A DNA stretch of 64,000 nt from Coriaria nepalensis (lineage: Eukaryota > Streptophyta > Magnoliopsida > Cucurbitales > Coriariaceae), in NCBI GenBank assembly GCA_027186245.1, contig CP114484.1, positions 942,501 through 1,006,500 on the forward strand, written 5' to 3'. This document shows positions 1 through 12,031 of the stretch, in pieces; the stretch's first letter is position 1; each line of letters opens with the position of its first letter. The notes under the pieces were generated by a model. The model was not told the origin of the DNA. It saw only the letters and a list, made by a program, of their open reading frames with translations, and did no database searches. The translations under genes and the position numbers were made by a program.

Positions 1-49
1 GACCTCGATTTTGTTCCTAGTATTTTGTGCTTGATGTTTGTGTGTGCAG

Positions 50-2259
50 GTTGCATTTAAAACAGGTGACTATCGACAACAAGTTATTTTTATCGGGGGA
101 CTGACCGATGGTTTTCTTGCAACAGAGTATGTTTAGTGGCACTTGTTTTGCTACAAAATTTTATTCACGTTATATTAATCTGTCTCCTTCTCTCGGTGTT
201 TCCGTGCGGTGAATATAAGCAGAAATGATGTTGCAACATCTACAAGATATTTACTATAAATGATTCTTTTAAAATTTTGAATTTTTTCAGTGAGTGGATA
301 AGTAATAGTCACTCCTATTCTATGATATTTCTTACAGGTACTTAGAACCTCTTGCCATTGCTTTGGAGAAGGAAAAATGGTCACTTGTTCAGCTGCTTCT
401 CTCATCATCATACAGTGGATATGGCACCTCCAGCTTGCAACAGGTAAGACGTAATGTTTTATTTATTACTTGTCTATTTATGTGGAGTTTGTGGAAATAA
501 ATTATTCATAAAAATTTTTTTCTCTTAAAGTATCTTATGCTCATGACGAGCTTGAAGTGAGGGAGGAGAAAGAATTTAGTGGACATTGTATTTCTACTTT
601 ACTCTAAAGATAATTCATTCGAGGTTGGACTGTTACCAATTTAAGACAAAAACAGAAGACATATGAACCTTAGTCATCTTGTGATATTTTCCCCCATTGT
701 TTAAACCTGAACATTCTGCTACTACACTATCTATAACACTTTCCCCATTTGGCATTTAGGATGCCACGGAGATTGATCAACTGATTAGTCATTTGATCAA
801 CAAAGAAGATTCTGAGGGTGTTGTACTTCTTGGGCATAGTACCGGCTGCCAGGTTAGTGCTGAATTGCCTGTTAAACTTGAAAAAGATCCAAAGTTTATT
901 TGATCAACTATCATCAGAAATTTCCAAAGAAGTAATTATAAAACCTTGTATTATTTACACATGAATTCAGGATATAGTACATTACATGCGTACAAATACT
1001 GCATGCTCCCGAGCAGTCCGTGCTGCCATTTTGCAGGCAATTACCTATCCGTACTCAGTTGCTATTCTTTCACTCATTTTTTTATATGCTTATATTGTTG
1101 CCTGTCTAAATTATTGCTATTATTTCCATTTATGCTGTACATGAATTGCACCTTTTACTCATGACTACTCTTGATATGCCAGGCTCCAGTTAGTGACAGG
1201 GAGTACAGAGCAACTCTACCTGAAACAGCGTACATGATAGACTTGGCTTCAACTATGATTAGTGAAGGCCGAGGATCAGAATTAATGCCAAGAGAAGCGG
1301 ATCCAACTTCCCCTATAACTGCCAGCAGGTGGGTGTAAGATTGTGTTCAGTGGACCTCGCTTGCCTTATTACTGTTGTCAATTCAATTCGGACTTGCCCT
1401 CTCATTCCTGTGGTTGTATATTTTATTCAGTATGGATATCTGGAGATTATCCGCAATTCTTGCACCATTCTGGAAAATATTATGGTCTACATTGACACTA
1501 CATAAAAAAGCATTTTAAATGCTACTAGCATTTGCTGGCAGGTATCACTCCCTTTGTTCTTACATGGGAGATGATGACATGTTCAGCTCAGACCTTAGTG
1601 ATGACCAGCTGCGGACAAGACTTGGGCACATGGCTAGCACACATTGTCAGGTTAAAAATCCTTCTTTTTTTTTTTCTTCTCGTCTCTTTCTATTTCATGG
1701 ATAAATGTCTCATAGGTACGTCAATAAGGAATTGACCTATTAGTGTTAAGGAGTAGAGAGTCAGAGACAAAGGCTTAGGAATGTTTCAGTAATCAAATTG
1801 GTTAGGCAATCTAATCAGCGTACTATCTGAAGAGATAAAAGCATTAAAGCATCTGCCTTGATCCTCTTCGTTATTGCATTTCATCAATACAATGCTACTA
1901 GGGGATTTGATATTTCCTGCAGGTTATCTTTTCCATGGCTGATGAATATGTGCCAGAGTACGTGGACAAGAAAGCTTTGGTTGAGAGGTTAGAATGAGTT
2001 CGTGTAAAATTTATGCCTGTCCTGGCGAGACAGAGGGAGAGAGATAAAGTTGATTTTACCTAATGACCAAATGCTGTGACTTCTGAGTTTATGCAGATTG
2101 TGTAGAGCATTGGGCGGTGCAGAGAAAGTTGAGATCGAATATGGGAACCACTCTCTCTCTAATAGAACCGAAGAAGCCGTCCGTGCCATAATCAGCTTTG
2201 TGAAAAGCGAAGGACCCAAAGGCTGGGATGATCCATGGAATTCACATTCTACCTTATGA
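50..2259 (+). CDS. Alpha/beta-hydrolase of the DUF1749/UPF0613 type (5' end outside window)
   Basis: Predicted exons 50-126, 338-443, 760-852, 971-1036, 1183-1328, 1542-1650, 1923-1987 and 2097-2259 join in one open frame ending in TGA. The start codon lies left of the window. The first visible exon reads into IFIGGLTDGF, a typical oxyanion-side turn. Exon 3 carries the nucleophile elbow GHSTGCQ, with Ser as the likely catalytic residue. A later exon has ADEYVPEYVD, which could hold the acid, and EYGNHSLSNR, which could hold the catalytic His. The fold and DUF1749 family are recognised from these motifs and overall layout; the substrate is unknown. Intron 4 (1037-1182) starts with GC rather than GT. 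From memory the Arabidopsis counterpart is At5g19050. It is followed on the same strand by the NXPE-like gene. Confidence 0.85.
1037..1182 (+). other. GC-AG intron in the hydrolase gene
   Basis: The exon ends TTTTGCAG and the intron begins GCAATT; the acceptor is GATATGCCAG. Only this junction gives the continuous reading ILQAPVSD across the splice. No GT nearby keeps the frame. A strong CAG before the GC fits the known pattern of the minor GC-AG class. Confidence 0.75.
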
Positions 2260-2939
2260 TTTGATTTCAATGATTCATGTGTGTTTGTTGAGTAAATTTT
2301 GATCCATTTATTGTTCTATTATTAGGAGTATTTAATTAAATTTGCATATGCTAGCAGCTAGCTAATCGATGCATCACCATTGATTATGTATTATTCACAA
2401 AGAGAAAAAATTGCAGGACATTTTTTGTTACTGTAAGCAATTCTAGATTCAAAAGATGCTTCACCCCCTGTGGTTCTTGACAAGAGGACATTTGTATATA
2501 CCGTGCATGCATGTTCGTCCCTTCCTGAAAATTTGTGGTCTGCCAGTTTGGTTTCAAGTATTAGAATATATAATAAATAAGAGTTTTTTTTATTTTTTTC
2601 AAATTATTTTTATTAAAATAGAGTTAAGTATATAATATCCACGTCAATATTCTAATTTCTAATAATAAATAATAAGAATAGAAGTCCACGTTAAAGCCGA
2701 ACAACTATTTATTACCCCACACTCTACAAACAACTCTCTCTGTTCTTGTCCTCTGTTTTCTGGAATTTTGTTATTTTTGATTTCTGACCTTACGCAGAAT
2801 TGTCAATTGATAATCTATTTTTGCAATTTCGGGTAACCCAGAGAAAAGCATAGGATAGATCTTAGAATTTCCTGAACATCATCCACTCCCTCTCTCTCTC
2901 TCTCTCTCTCTGTTCAGGACTCTGTTCTTGTTCATTGAG
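2260..2939. other. Spacer with 3' end of hydrolase and CT-rich leader of next gene
   Basis: No gene is supported here. The left third is presumably the hydrolase 3' UTR. A (CT)n tract at about 2888-2911 lies just before the next start codon and looks like a typical plant pyrimidine-rich 5' leader. Confidence 0.5.
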
Positions 2940-4718
2940 ATGCCTGAAAAGCCATTCCTTCCAATCGGATCAAAACCGATCTCTAGCCCATTGACTAAGT
3001 TCTTAACATCTTTCCTCCAATGGCGTTTCGGCCTCCTCACAGCTTTCGCTCTGTTATCTATCCTCGCTGTATCGACAATTGATGGCTGCACCATAATATC
3101 CTTAATCCAATCCTGGAGGATCCGTTTCGGCCAGCTCGACGCGACCCGAACCCTTCATGTCGCCACCGCCACTCACCCTTCCATGCCTACCCACCCGAAT
3201 CCTCAAGCTCCACCCACAAACAACACCAATGTACAAGCCCTGGTCCCATCCAACTCCGAACAGAGCAAAACAGAGTCGAGCTGGATTTCAGCTAATTACG
3301 AACACAACTTCACGGCCAATCTCTTATCTGAATGGAAAGCTCCAGGAGGAGAGTCATGTAGAGAATCCAGAGCCGTGCAAATCTCGATTCCAGATTTAGA
3401 TTCCAATACAAATCTGATAGAACTATCAGCTGGCGAAGTGCACGAATTTGTTTTCCACTCACTGGATGATTCTGGAACTCGCCTCTGTTTAGGTGGAGAC
3501 TACTTCGAATCCGACCTTTCTGGAAATTCATGGAAATCTCGTCCTCTAATTAAAGATTTCAAAAACGGGTCTTACTCAATTTCGCTTCAAGTTCATCCCG
3601 ATTTTTCCGGAAAGTACAACCTTACTCTAATCCTACTATACCGACACTTTGAAGGCCTCAAAAGATCTCCGAGCCGATTCGTTTACGACAAGAGTCTTCG
3701 GAATTTTACGATCAAGTTCTACAAATCCTCGGCTCGAACATTGCCCAAGCTTGAAACTTGCAGACAGTCCGATTTCAGCAGCAGAGATATTTGGACAGGA
3801 AGATGGACCCGCCATGGAAAAAACGAAGACTGCAAAATTAGCAAAGATGGAAGGTACAGATGCTTAGAACCAGATTTTCCTTGCCAGAATCCATGGTGTA
3901 GTGGTTCTTTAAGTTCGATCGAGAGCAATGGCTGGGTTTATTCAGCTCACTGCTCGTTCAAGATGTTCACCAGTGATTCGACTTGGAATTGTTTGAAGAA
4001 TCGTTGGATTTTCTTCTGGGGCGATTCGAATCATGTGGATACGATAAGAAACATGCTCAACTTCATCTTGGATTTGCCTGAAATCCGTTCTGTTCCGCGA
4101 CGGTTCGATATGAACTTTACGAACCCGAAAAACCCATCTCAATCGGTTCGAATCACAAGCATTTTCAACGGCCACTGGAACGATACCCTGAATTATCAGG
4201 GCCTGAATTCTTTGCAAAACGCAGGGTTTCAGAGCTTGTTGAAGAAGTACTTTTCAGAAGACACAGTTCCAGACACTGTGATACTGAACTCCGGTCTACA
4301 CGACGGCGTTTTCTGGCGGAATATAAGAGCGTTCTCTGCTGGAGCAGAGTTTGCGGCGTCGTTTTGGGCAGAGGTAATGGAGTCGGTGAAACAGAGGGGT
4401 CTGCCCGTTCCGAAAGTTCTGTACAGGACCACTATTGCGACCGGTGGATATGCCAGATCGTTGGTGTTTAATCCGAGCAAAATGGAGGCGTTTAATGGGG
4501 TCGTTTTGGATAAATTTAAAAGATTAGGGGTTGTTTCTGGTGTTATAGATGATTTTGATATGACCTATCCGTGGCATTTCGATAATCGATGCAACGACGG
4601 TGTTCATTATGGCCGGGCTCCGGCGAAAATGCTGTGGAGGGATGGCCAAATTGGGCATCAATATTTTGTTGATCTTATGTTGGCTCATGTTCTTCTTAAT
4701 GCCCTTTGCTCAAGGTAG
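2940..4718 (+). CDS. NXPE-like type II membrane protein with SGNH/PC-esterase-like C-terminus
   Basis: Single-exon gene of 592 codons. The frame is open upstream to a TTG, but the first ATG is at 2940 (MPEKPFLPIG) and is the start chosen. Residues about 32-52 form one hydrophobic segment after a basic stretch, suggesting a type II Golgi anchor; a Pro/Thr/Asn-rich stem follows. Residues about 130-260 resemble the beta-sandwich of NXPE proteins (GDYFESDLSG, FKNGSYSISL). The C-terminal half has FFWGDSNHVDTIRNM, a GDS-type nucleophile block, and DDFDMTYPWHFDNRCNDGVHYG near the end, resembling the Asp-x-x-His block of PC-esterases. Several N-x-S/T sites fit a lumenal protein. Possibly a wall or glycan O-acyl-modifying enzyme, but substrate is unknown. 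From memory its Arabidopsis relatives are At3g06150/At5g19060. Confidence 0.8.
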   Translation: MPEKPFLPIGSKPISSPLTKFLTSFLQWRFGLLTAFALLSILAVSTIDGCTIISLIQSWRIRFGQLDATRTLHVATATHPSMPTHPNPQAPPTNNTNVQALVPSNSEQSKTESSWISANYEHNFTANLLSEWKAPGGESCRESRAVQISIPDLDSNTNLIELSAGEVHEFVFHSLDDSGTRLCLGGDYFESDLSGNSWKSRPLIKDFKNGSYSISLQVHPDFSGKYNLTLILLYRHFEGLKRSPSRFVYDKSLRNFTIKFYKSSARTLPKLETCRQSDFSSRDIWTGRWTRHGKNEDCKISKDGRYRCLEPDFPCQNPWCSGSLSSIESNGWVYSAHCSFKMFTSDSTWNCLKNRWIFFWGDSNHVDTIRNMLNFILDLPEIRSVPRRFDMNFTNPKNPSQSVRITSIFNGHWNDTLNYQGLNSLQNAGFQSLLKKYFSEDTVPDTVILNSGLHDGVFWRNIRAFSAGAEFAASFWAEVMESVKQRGLPVPKVLYRTTIATGGYARSLVFNPSKMEAFNGVVLDKFKRLGVVSGVIDDFDMTYPWHFDNRCNDGVHYGRAPAKMLWRDGQIGHQYFVDLMLAHVLLNALCSR

Positions 4719-5934
4719 CCATGGAGATAGTTTTTGCAGAAATATCTTTTTTAATTTTTTCCTCTTTGTTCATGTTCTTTTTTTTTTTTTTAATTAATTA
4801 AGAAATTAAATACGAGAACCAGGTTACTTCGCTGTAGTTATATTTATGAGGCATTGAGTTGCATATAATGTATAATTTACAAGTTACTCTATTCGATCAG
4901 ATTGTCACTTTTTTTTTTTGGGGTTAATTGTATCAATTTCATATTATTTGGGTAAGAAAAGATAATAATAGAAACGTTTGGCCATTTGATATATTTGAGT
5001 GAAGTATGGACACATGCGAATGATGGGATCTCTGGTTGCTGATCAGACACGACCATGCATGAGTAAGTCATTTATGTCAGAATTTATAACGTTATTAATT
5101 GTCCGTGACAGATGGGTTCGTGGATTGCTATGTCAACTGTCAAGTCTGCCATTCTACATTTTGCCAACATGCCAACATGCTAACATTTTTTTTTTTTTTA
5201 AAGTTTTTTTAGACTGATCCATTTATTAATGAGTTGACAATTTTTTGGGTAGGGCCTGGACCAGCCCATATATTGGTGTGGGTAGGTCTCGAGCCGAACA
5301 GGTAGGGGCTAACGGGGCCTTGTCTCAGGTGACAATAATGGCCCAAAAAAAAAAGATTCCATGACAAAGCATGGTGCTGGCCCATACATTATTCGTGCCG
5401 GTAAATTTAACCCAATAAAAACTCGTATCACAGTCCAGGTTAATTTTGGCCTAGAGTTACGACGCGTCGTTTTCATAATAGATGGTGGAGGGTGAGACGC
5501 GACACGCGAAAGTGGAAAGAAAGAGCGGAATTGGAAACGACAAAGCCACCTCGTATAATAGGAAGCTTCATGACTGACGTAATTCTCATGAAATACGGAA
5601 ATACGGAAATACGAGGGAGAGGGATAGAGAAAGATAGGGGGTCGAGGAATCCAGCTTGCCTCTTTTATTGTATTGCGTTAATCTTTACAGAATCAAGGAA
5701 AGAGAGGGAGGAAATGGGATTAAGGGGAATAGCTTAGCTTACGCCATTTTTTTTATGCGCTAAGAAGATGCTCCGAACAATGGTCGTTTAGATTTTGGTG
5801 TCGGAGAGAAGGAAAGAAGGAAAAATCTGGCCAAGGTTGCAGAATTGAGTGGTTGCTTGTCGTTTAAGCATTCTGTTTCCGACGAAAACAGAAACGAGGA
5901 AGACTTCGGGCCGCCTTGGACTCGCAGGATTTTA
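4719..5934. other. Intergenic spacer and leader of the TVP38-like gene
   Basis: No coding gene is supported. Poly-T and poly-A runs occur at about 4779-4790, 4910-4919 and 5188-5200. The last ~200 bases are purine-rich and probably the 5' UTR of the gene starting at 5935. Confidence 0.4.
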
Positions 5935-7860
5935 ATGGCTTTCACCTGGGTCTCTGCTCTCAGGATCACCCTCCTCCTCCTCCTTATTGCTGCCGTAACT
6001 ACCGCCTGTTTCACTCTCCCCGTCGAAAAGGTCCGCCTCTCTCACCTGCCTCTCTTTTGTAATCTGTTCTTTTATGTTTGTTATTGCCTTTGGTACATTA
6101 TTACGTAAAGGTACAGAAATTTCTGACCCTGTATTCATTTTCTTTAGGAAATGTGACTTCATTGAAAAGTTCTTGTGATGTGGATAGATGCATAAGGCCA
6201 TAGAATCTAACTTGTGCTGCATTTATTTTGGTATATGTATGTGTGGTTGGCTTTCATGCTTAGGCACAGAGAAAGATCGTCAATTTGAATGTTACATACC
6301 AATGTAGACTTTGTAGTCCATTGGATTTGTGTTCATTGACAAAAAATTATGCTTTTCTGTAGATTTTGAAGAACTTCTTAATATGGGTCGACACAGATCT
6401 TGGCCCTTGGGGACCACTAGCTTTGTAAGCCAACTTGAACCGATGTTTCTCTAGAACTTAATACGCATTCAAAACTTTCTTATTTATACTCGCTGCTCTT
6501 TACTCTGTTAAATACTTATTTGTGGTTATTATGCAGGGCCGTTGCTTACATTCCTTTGACAATCTTGGCAGTTCCAGCCTCAATACTAACTGTAAGAAGT
6601 CTATATATACGAGGGTTTATTAAATCTTGTTAGCAATCTCTACTATTTAACTCAATTATCGAAGTTATTTAGTGGAAAAAGACGATGAGTAAACGAAAAG
6701 TAGAGTACGTAACAACAACATTAAGCTTGTCATGCTTTCTCTGTCGTTCAGCTTGGTGGTGGCTATTTGTTCGGGCTTCCCTTGGGCTTTGTTTCTGATT
6801 CTATTGGTGCAACACTTGGTGCGGGAGCTGCATTCGTTCTTGGAAGAACAGTAAGTTTATGAACCCACATTGCCTTGACAATCTTTTCTCTTCCATTTCA
6901 TCTATTCTAATGTTTTGAGCTAGTTCTAATTTATTTGAAATTAAGAATTCTTGCACTTTTTGTATATGATATTTGGAAATTATTCTGGCATTGTATACAG
7001 ATTGGGAGATCATATGTCATCTCCAAGTTGAAAGATTATCCTCACTTCCGCTCGGTAGCTATTGCAATTCGTAGATCTGGCTTTAAGGTTTGAATACTCT
7101 ATATCCATACCCTCATGCCTATGTTCTCATAATCCTATGTTATTGAAGTTGTTCCCTATGTTTAACAGCTCTCATCCCTTGCAGATTGTTTTGCTCCTTC
7201 GCCTTGTTCCCTTACTTCCATTTAACATGTTGAACTATCTCTTGGCTGTGACTCCTGTTTCTATGGGGGAATACACCCTGGCTTCCTGGTTAGGAATGAT
7301 GGTATCTTTTCTACCCATTTTCTTACATTTCCATTTGTTATATGATGATACGGGATCTTATTCCTTGTTTTGCTTGTGTGTTGCAGCCAATAACACTTGC
7401 ATTAGTATATGTTGGAACAACGCTCAAAGACCTATCTGATGTAACGCATGAGTGGGGTCAGGTTTCCGATACTCATTGGGTAAGACCATACGAAAATATT
7501 TGAAAGAGACATTTTCTTCTAATTCTGATATGTGTTTTTACTGACAAGGATCTCTGCATGCAGGTATTTATCATTCTGAGCCTTCTAATATCAGGTGAGT
7601 CGCTATCTAGTAAGTGGAATAATAACCGAAAAGTTGTGTACAACTTTCGAGGAATTTAAACTTCTTTCTCAATTTCTACTGCAGTGGTTCTAATGGTTTG
7701 GGTCACAAAAGTAGCAAAGGATGCTTTGGATAAAGCTTTGGCTGAGAATGATGATATTGATGCCATTTTGTCATCACCTGAGCTTTCTATTGTGGCCAAA
7801 CCTTCTGTAGATCTCAATCAACCTCTCGTTCTGAAGATAGACCACCCTCCCGAAGATTAA
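5935..7860 (+). CDS. TVP38/TMEM64 (DedA-like, SNARE-associated) membrane protein
   Basis: Nine exons: 5935-6030, 6363-6424, 6537-6591, 6752-6850, 7001-7087, 7185-7301, 7387-7479, 7564-7594 and 7685-7860. The start ATG opens MAFTWVSALRITLLLLLIAA, a first membrane helix. The central VTT/DedA domain contains LGPWGPLALAVAYIP, LGGGYLFGLPLGF, GAGAAFVLGRT, and FKIVLLLRLVPLLPFNMLNY, the family hallmark with the conserved Arg in a re-entrant region. ASWLGMMPITLALVYVGTTL and a last helix before a soluble acidic tail (LAENDDIDAILSS) follow. About 271 residues, usual for the plant family. Family members are ER/Golgi/vesicle membrane proteins, with DedA relatives linked to lipid scrambling or transport; the function of this one is inferred only. 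From memory the counterpart is At5g19070. Confidence 0.92.
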
Positions 7861-8575
7861 GAAAAATGAAACCACATTTTTTCTATGTATATTCTTCCCC
7901 GCCCATCTGTCTTTTAGATTATGATCCCATTCAATTGATCTCATGTCAACCGGGTTCCATTTTTTAAGGATGTTAGCAAATTCTGACAGAAATGCTTGGT
8001 TTATAATGATATCCATTGATGAAATTTGATAAAGGATGAGATTTCGACTGTATATTGCCGTCAGTTTAGACTTTTTCTGTGAGATGGTCTAAAAGTTGCA
8101 AATAAAAATAGGAGCACAGGGAAAGGTAGAAAGAGGTTGCTTGTTTTGAAAAAATGAAGAGGAGTAAAAGAAAAGCAATGACAATCATGAAAGGTGAAGG
8201 AATCATGGCTAGTAATTTTTGAAGAGACCTCATGATGAAAGCTCCCATGGCATTGTGGGTTCTGTCTGCTTTATTTTTTTCCTTTCCCTAACAAACACTT
8301 TCTTAAAAGAAAAAGGCAACCATCTGCCCCTTTTTCTATACAATTTGGTAGAAACTCTTCTTCTGATGCTGTTGAATTCTGCAGATCTCTTGGGCCCTAC
8401 CAATCCCTTCATCAAAGGGTCAATTATATTCTTCAACTTTGTAAACATGTCCTTAACACATGACCTAAGGCTATAAACAAAACTTGTATAAGACTATTAG
8501 TTGTGTGAGAGAAAAAGAGAGGAGACTTCTGGTACAAGTTTACTTGTCTTTATATGCATCAAGATTCATCAAACA
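7861..8575. other. Spacer between TVP38-like gene and small unknown gene
   Basis: Contains the presumed 3' UTR of the upstream gene and the promoter/leader of the next. I see no open frame with protein-like composition in it on either strand. Confidence 0.4.
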
Positions 8576-9085
8576 ATGGTTGGTTCAAGGTTTAAGAGAG
8601 TGACCGGAAACTTCAAGTCACTCACCAGAAAAATGCCCGGTTTTGGCATTTTCCCTGTTGGAGGTTGCTTCGATGGATGTAGAGACCATACTCAAGCGGC
8701 CGGGCTTGGCACGAGGGTGTGGAATCTAAGCGACAAGCCAATGGAATTACAAATAAGGGTAGGATCAACATTGAAAAAGATTCACACTTTGAAGCCTGGA
8801 TCGTCTAAGAGGTTGAAATGCAAGAGCATTTACAAAGCCTATATGCCACCCAATAACAACGGCGGCAAAAGCGGCGGGGCTATGAAAAGCTTGTTGTATT
8901 ACTATGATGAGACATGTCAGCCGTATGTTTGGGTTCATGAAAGTGGAGGTGATTCTCTTAGGATGGTCAAGCAGCAGTACATTAGTCTCGATGATCTTAG
9001 AGATTCTTCCGAGATCAGAATCTTTAGAGATCATCAACGTGGTTGCATCTCGGTTCGGAAGAAAACGAGGCTCGATTTTTGTTGA
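8576..9085 (+). CDS. Conserved plant protein of unknown function (169 aa)
   Basis: Intronless frame. A longer reading begins at a TTG at 8501, but the first ATG is at 8576 and gives MVGSRFKRVTGNFKSLTRK. The N-terminus is basic (Arg/Lys/Ser) with no signal peptide or membrane helix. The middle reads as a compact domain: GLGTRVWNLSDKPMELQIRVG followed by LKPGSSKRLKCKSIYKAYMP, then an Asn/Gly-rich loop and SLLYYYDETCQPYVWVHESGG. A Cys/Gly cluster (GGCFDGCRD) near residues 26-34 could bind metal, but this is only a guess. I do not recognise a named domain. The composition and codon use look like a real plant gene, and it sits between two conserved neighbours in the same orientation. Confidence 0.75.
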   Translation: MVGSRFKRVTGNFKSLTRKMPGFGIFPVGGCFDGCRDHTQAAGLGTRVWNLSDKPMELQIRVGSTLKKIHTLKPGSSKRLKCKSIYKAYMPPNNNGGKSGGAMKSLLYYYDETCQPYVWVHESGGDSLRMVKQQYISLDDLRDSSEIRIFRDHQRGCISVRKKTRLDFC

Positions 9086-10258
9086 TTTATTAGTGATTTG
9101 CTGGTGTGTTGTTTATGGTATGTTATTGTTCTGGTGTGGTGTTTGATTAAAACTTACGTAAGCTTGTTAGTCTAATTCTACACTGTCTTTCTCAGACAAT
9201 CCTTTTTCCTGGTTTTCTGTGTAAGCTCATGTCGTATCAGAACTTTTTTTTATAAAATACAGAATTCATGTAAGAATGTTTGACGACATGTCGTTATTGT
9301 AATGAGGACAGGTAAAATCGTTGTAAAACCTTTAAACTACATGACGTGAATGTGAAACGACGTGTGTTTATTCTAATGAATATCATGCCGTCAATGAGAA
9401 ATTGTGAGTGCGACTGAGTCAATAACTCGTGAAACATAGCAGTCTTCTCTGCTCTGTACATCTCCTCTATCAACACGCAATCGAACTTTAAACTGAACTA
9501 TATTATATATCCGTATAGTATTATTCTATACACGTATTTATTCGATACACTATATATTAAAAATAAATCAATAATAAAATATTTGTTCATATTTTTAAAA
9601 TACTTTATAATAATATATGACTTATATTTTATAATAATTCTAAATATAAAAAAAATTATTTTTTAAAAATTAAATCCATTTAATAAATAATCTAAAAATA
9701 AAAAATATAAATTTTTATTTTCTCATTATAATCATAAAAAAGCTTACAAAAATTTTATAAATTTTAATATATTATAAATTTTTTATAAATTTTATTTATT
9801 TTATTTTTATATATTCTTCGTTCAAAGTCTATTCGATTTTGTATTTATATATTTTTATATGAAATCTTAATTTATTTTAATAATTTTTTAGAAAAAATTA
9901 AAATAATTATACTTGATATTTAATTTTTATAAAATTTTAGAGAATTTTTAAATATATAATATAATATATATATATATATATATATTTATTTATAATTTAT
10001 AATTAATCAAAAATCTAAATATGATAATTTATATTTATATAATTTTTAAAAATTTAAATATATTTAAAACTATATTATTTATATTTATTAAAAAGTTAAT
10101 AATAATAATAATTATTACTATATCCATAAATTTTTAATTTTACTGTATCGCTATATTTAATACGTTAGACTTGGTCGATAGCACGCAATCTACTTTTCTC
10201 TTCTACCCTCCTTCTCCGATGTACCATCCTCTCTCTCCTCTCGCTCTCTCGCTCTAGA
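9086..10258. other. Very AT-rich spacer upstream of RING ligase gene
   Basis: From about 9490 to 10150 the sequence is almost entirely A and T, with (TA)n at 9959-9985 and no frame of interest. It ends abruptly at a CT-rich stretch (10190-10256) that is the likely leader of the gene at 10259. Could be a matrix-attachment-like or nucleosome-poor region, or an old decayed element. Confidence 0.55.
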
Positions 10259-12031
10259 ATGGGTGTTTCTTCAAGCAGTAGAAGACGGCACAACAACCCA
10301 CCACCTCGCGGCCACTACCTCTCCTCCTCTTACTATTACCCCTCCGAACCCCCTTCTCTACCTCCGCAGCCTCATCCTCCTCCTTCCCCTTCTCCGCATA
10401 ACCGCCAATACGCTAATCCCAATCCAACTATGATCGCACCAACCTCCGCCGCCGCCGCCGGCTATCCTCCACCGCACCATAACCCTTATCCTACACCTCC
10501 TCCTCCACTGCCGCCTAACGCCTACTACTTTTCCGGCGGGTACAATTCCTGTAATTACGCCACCTCTACAGTCGGTCGGTTCAACTACCACCCTTACTAC
10601 GCCAATCAGAGTAGTAGTAATGGGTGGTCTGCAATTCGGCCCCATGTGGCGGGTCCCGCATTGCCGCCGCCTCCACCTCCGCCTGTGCCTTACGTTGACC
10701 ACCAGCAAGCAAAGAAGGTCAAAAATGATGTGAATGTGCATAAAGATACTCTGCGTCTCGAGGTAGATGAGCGAAATCCCGATCATCACTTGGTTTCTTT
10801 CGTTTTTGATGCCTTATATGATGGCAGGTAACTTTATACTATTTATGGTTGGATAGATCTGTTGTTTATTGATTTCGTTATCTGTTCGCGTCGTAATCTG
10901 TCTGGGTTTCTGAATATGATTTAGGCTTCAGTAACAGCTCAGTACAATCAATTAGGTTCTACCTGTAAACAAGTTTGATAATTCGATTCAGATATACGGC
11001 CGAGCATGCTTAGGCTATATTTAACTTAAGTTTAGCTAGTTGATTTTCACCTTAATTGCTCTGTGATTAGAAATGAAAAAAATGCCACTTTGCCCTGTCA
11101 ATTTTACGCAGCCCCTGAATGGTTGCTCTTGTTAATGGGAGTTAAATCCAACTGAGAATCGGCTTCTAATACTATGGTTCCTAGTAATGAGGGTGGCCAG
11201 AGTCTTTTAGAATTATAAGAAAGTCATCAAGATTCCAATTTCATTCAAAATCACTAACACTGGTCATTTTTTGTGTTTTCTGATACACAGCATTACAATC
11301 TTCTATTTTGCCAAGGAAGAATTAAACTGTAGATTTGTTCCGAATTTCCCAGAAGCATTCACGCCAGTAAAAGTCCCCTTTCAGAAAGGTCCAGGCCAGA
11401 AATTTCTCCAGCCTTCAGGGACGGGCATCGACTTAGGATTCTTCGATTTGGACGATCTCGCAAAACCATCACCTGGAGAAGAGGTCTTCCCTCTTGTCAT
11501 ATCAGCCGAGACAACCTTTCCATCCCAGTCTTTGGATGATGAAGATAGTGGGGCCGAGCCTCCTCTATCTGATACTACTAATTCTCATTTGCAGATCACT
11601 CAAGCCGTCCTAGAAAAACAAAATGGTGGCCCATTCCATGTTCGGGTTGTTCGGCAGTTACTATGGATTGATAAGGTCCGTTATGAACTCCGTGAGATAT
11701 TCGGATTATCTACCTCTTCAGAAATGAATTTTGACGATAATGACCCTGGAAAGGAGTGTGTAATTTGCATGACCGAACCTAAGGATACTGCTGTCATTCC
11801 TTGCCGACATATGGTGAAAATTCAACCTCTTTGTTTTTCGTTTCTAAACCTTCTTAATTTCTCAATTCCTATATCATGTTCTTCTCTATCTAAATTTGTA
11901 ATATGTTGTATCTGCAGTGCATGTGTAGTGGTTGTGCCAAGGAACTGAGGCGTCAATCGAATAAGTGCCCGATATGTCGGCAACCCATTGAAGAACTTAT
12001 AGAGATCAAGGTAAATAATGGCGATCAGTGA
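10259..12031 (+). CDS. LUL: LOG2-like RING E3 ubiquitin ligase (LUL family)
   Basis: Three exons: 10259-10827, 11291-11813 and 11918-12031; 401 residues. The start [10 protein letters not shown] gives Gly at position 2 and Ser at 6, a classic N-myristoylation signal known in LOG2. Residues about 15-140 are Pro/Tyr-rich and disordered. Then comes the DAR2-type domain of the family: [31 protein letters not shown] and [21 protein letters not shown]. The C-terminal RING is C3HC4: [29 protein letters not shown], then [11 protein letters not shown]. The second intron splits the RING after His-Met. LOG2 relatives ubiquitinate membrane partners in amino-acid export control; this protein's target is unknown. 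Arabidopsis has LUL3 (At5g19080) and LUL4 (At3g06140) at the matching loci, from memory, so the single copy here could be ancestral to both. Confidence 0.9.

Noticed and set aside
2928..2939. Longer N-terminus for the NXPE-like protein
   Set aside because: The four extra codons begin with TTG, not ATG; a plant start at 2940 is much more likely.
8501..8575. Upstream extension of the 169-aa protein
   Set aside because: It begins at TTG and its 25 codons look like leader sequence; the first ATG is at 8576.
10358..10789. Minus-strand 143-codon frame opposite the LUL exon
   Set aside because: Arg/Trp/Gly-rich shadow of a Pro-rich exon on the other strand; no independent support.
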